Positions 13,494 through 14,606 of a DNA stretch of 14,606 bases are shown piece after piece. The notes beneath the pieces are model-generated. The model saw only the letters and a list, made by a program, of their open reading frames with translations. It made no database searches and was not told the origin of the DNA. The translations under genes and the position numbers were made by a program. Within the stretch, counting starts at the first letter, position 1. Every line of letters starts with the position of its first letter. The DNA comes from Candidatus Rokubacteria bacterium RIFCSPLOWO2_02_FULL_72_37 (lineage in GTDB: Bacteria > Methylomirabilota > Methylomirabilia > Rokubacteriales > CSP1-6). The stretch covers positions 3,799-18,404 of the forward strand of contig MGCE01000054.1 of NCBI GenBank assembly GCA_001790315.1. The letters are read 5' to 3'.

Positions 13494-13855
13494 GCAGACG
13501 CGTTCTCGTGATCGAGGACCAGGAGGACAACCGGCGGATCGTGCGCGACCTCCTCACCAGCGCCGACTACGAGGTGATCGAAGCCGAGACGGGCGAAGCC
13601 GGGGTGGCCATGGCGGAGACGGCGCGCCCGGGCCTCATTCTCATGGACATCCAGCTCCCCGGCATCGACGGGTACGAGGCCACCCGCCGGATCAAGGCGA
13701 ACCCCGCCCTCCATCACATCCCGATCATCGTGATCACCTCCTACGCGCTGAGCGGCGACGACGTGAAGGCCTTCGACGCGGGGTGCGACGACTATCTCGC
13801 GAAGCCGTACGACCCGTTCGCGCTGCTGGCCAAGATTCGCGAGCGCCTGCCGTAG
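13490..13855 (+). CDS. Single-domain response regulator (CheY/DivK-like receiver)
   Basis: A 121-residue stand-alone receiver. ATG 13490 overlaps the kinase stop as ATGA, with GGAGG (13481-13485) 4 bases upstream; an open frame from 13412 is inside the kinase gene. Key residues are Glu9/Asp10 (acid pocket), Asp53 in LILMDIQLPGIDG (phosphorylation site), Thr83 in VITSYAL and Lys105 in LAKPYDPF. There is no output domain. It should take phosphate from His572 of the upstream kinase. It would then act by protein-protein contact, or serve as a shuttle or sink toward another protein such as the receiver-cyclase encoded next. Confidence 0.95.
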   Translation: MSRRVLVIEDQEDNRRIVRDLLTSADYEVIEAETGEAGVAMAETARPGLILMDIQLPGIDGYEATRRIKANPALHHIPIIVITSYALSGDDVKAFDAGCDDYLAKPYDPFALLAKIRERLP

Positions 13856-13876
13856 ACGGGCGCGGAGGAGCCCGAC

Positions 13877-14606
13877 GTGAGAACCCCCGCGCGGATCCTG
13901 ATCGTGGACGACAACCGCATGAACGTGGACATCCTGGAAAGCTGCCTGGGCTTCCACGGCTACGAGATCATCACGGCCGCCGACGGCGAGGAGGCGCTCG
14001 CCGCCGCCACGGCGCAGCAGCCGGATCTGATCCTGCTGGACGTCATGATGCCCAAGGTGGACGGGCTCGAGGTGTGCCGCCGCCTCAAGGCGGACCCGTC
14101 CCGGCCGTTCACGCCGATCATCCTGGTCACCGCCAGAGCGGACTCGAAGGACGTCGTCGCGGGCCTCGAGGCCGGCGGCGACGAGTACCTGACGAAGCCC
14201 GTGGACCAGGACGCGCTCGTCGCTCGGGTCCGGTCGATGCTGCGGATCAAGGACCTGCACGATACGGTGCAGCGCCTGGCGGGCCAGCTCGCCGAGTGGA
14301 ACAAGACCCTCGAGCAGCGCGTCCAGGAGCAGGTGGCCCAGCTCGAGCGCCTGGGGCGGCTCAAGCGCTTCTTCTCCCCCCAGCTCGCCGAGCTGATCGT
14401 GACGGGCGGCGCGGAGGACCCGCTCCGGAGCCATCGCCGCGAGGTCACGGTGGTCTTCCTCGACCTGCGCGGCTTCACCGCCTTCGCCGAGATCTCCGAG
14501 CCCGAAGAGGTCATGGGCGTCCTTCGCGCGTACCACGCCGAGATGGGCAAGCTCATCCTGGCCCACGAGGGGACGCTCGAGCGCTTCACGGGGGATGGGA
14601 TGATGA
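13877..14606 (+). CDS. Response regulator with class III adenylate/guanylate cyclase output (3' truncated by window)
   Basis: An open frame from GTG 13877, with GGAGGAG (13864-13870) 6 bases upstream, runs to the window end without a stop: 243 codons. Residues 4-120 are a receiver: Asp11/Asp12, phospho-site Asp55 in LILLDVMMPKVDG, Thr-Ala-Arg, and Lys in YLTKPVD. Residues about 125-170 form a coiled-coil linker (LEQRVQEQVAQLERLGRLK), then FFSPQLAELIV, a common lead-in to cyclase domains. The cyclase domain starts at REVTVVFLDLRGFTAF, with metal-binding Asp196, and reaches ERFTGDGMM with the second metal Asp240. Its C-terminal part, including transition-state Asn/Arg, lies outside the window. 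Product cAMP versus cGMP cannot be decided. Phosphorylation would gate dimerisation and second-messenger synthesis. It is the last visible gene of the kinase operon, 21 bases after the receiver. Confidence 0.92.
   Translation, partial: MRTPARILIVDDNRMNVDILESCLGFHGYEIITAADGEEALAAATAQQPDLILLDVMMPKVDGLEVCRRLKADPSRPFTPIILVTARADSKDVVAGLEAGGDEYLTKPVDQDALVARVRSMLRIKDLHDTVQRLAGQLAEWNKTLEQRVQEQVAQLERLGRLKRFFSPQLAELIVTGGAEDPLRSHRREVTVVFLDLRGFTAFAEISEPEEVMGVLRAYHAEMGKLILAHEGTLERFTGDGMM

Noticed and set aside
13292..14566. A 424-codon reverse-strand frame opposite the two regulators
   Set aside because: The + strand shows two receivers with Asp53 and Asp55 and a cyclase with both metal Asp residues. The reverse frame has none of the signs of a gene.
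1..14606. CRISPR arrays, tRNA or rRNA genes, insertion-sequence transposases
   Set aside because: I looked for regular short repeats with spacers, for transposase motifs and for typical tRNA or rRNA segments, and saw none. The only repeats are the paralogous SBP genes and short palindromes.

Overview
The window is a very GC-rich chromosomal segment of a soil or sediment-type bacterium. Its coding style fits Candidatus Rokubacteria (Methylomirabilota) or a similar uncultured lineage: GC/GTG-rich codons, many solute-binding proteins, and a receiver-cyclase protein whose end reads ERFTGDGMM. The lineage is inferred from protein style only, because no rRNA or marker gene is present. All confident genes lie on the + strand. 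Two small reverse-strand modules interrupt them.

Layout. (1) 1-471 is the 3' end of an acyl-CoA dehydrogenase, followed by a strong hairpin at 501-539. (2) 639-3506 is a two-domain M16 (PqqL-like) zinc protease with a lipoprotein signal. (3) 3664-9832 holds four paralogous periplasmic amino-acid/amide-type (HAAT, Peripla_BP_6) substrate-binding proteins, SBP1 to SBP4. SBP1/2 and SBP2/3 overlap by GTGA. The conserved C-terminal Pro-Pro-Trp-Ser codons of each copy supply the Shine-Dalgarno sequence of the next. No permease or ATPase gene is present. (4) Between SBP3 and SBP4 (about 7394-8549) sits a reverse-strand module: a nucleotidyltransferase-fold protein and a small upstream ORF. Just after it, 8550-8585 is a leftover 3' tail of another SBP copy, so the array was probably longer. 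The module's right edge also carries a good sigma70-like promoter pointing at SBP4. (5) Behind SBP4, at 9820-10119 on the - strand, lies what looks like a clan AA aspartic protease that has lost the segment with the catalytic Asp-Thr-Gly. (6) 10150-14606 is a signalling operon: a TrpX-like (ABC_sub_bind) binding protein, then a Cache-HAMP-GAF histidine kinase, then a single-domain receiver, then a receiver/coiled-coil/class III nucleotide cyclase cut by the window end. The first three overlap by ATGA.

How it may work together (inference). The TrpX-like protein is translationally coupled to the kinase, so it may be a periplasmic ligand sensor rather than a transporter part. Neither regulator has a DNA-binding domain; output would run through phosphotransfer to the stand-alone receiver and to the cyclase, giving a cyclic nucleotide. 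The orphan SBP array next door may feed the same sensor or share a transporter encoded elsewhere. The strongest leads are the evolutionary history of the array (embedded SD, ghost tail, two reverse-strand insertions) and the binding-protein/kinase/cyclase operon.
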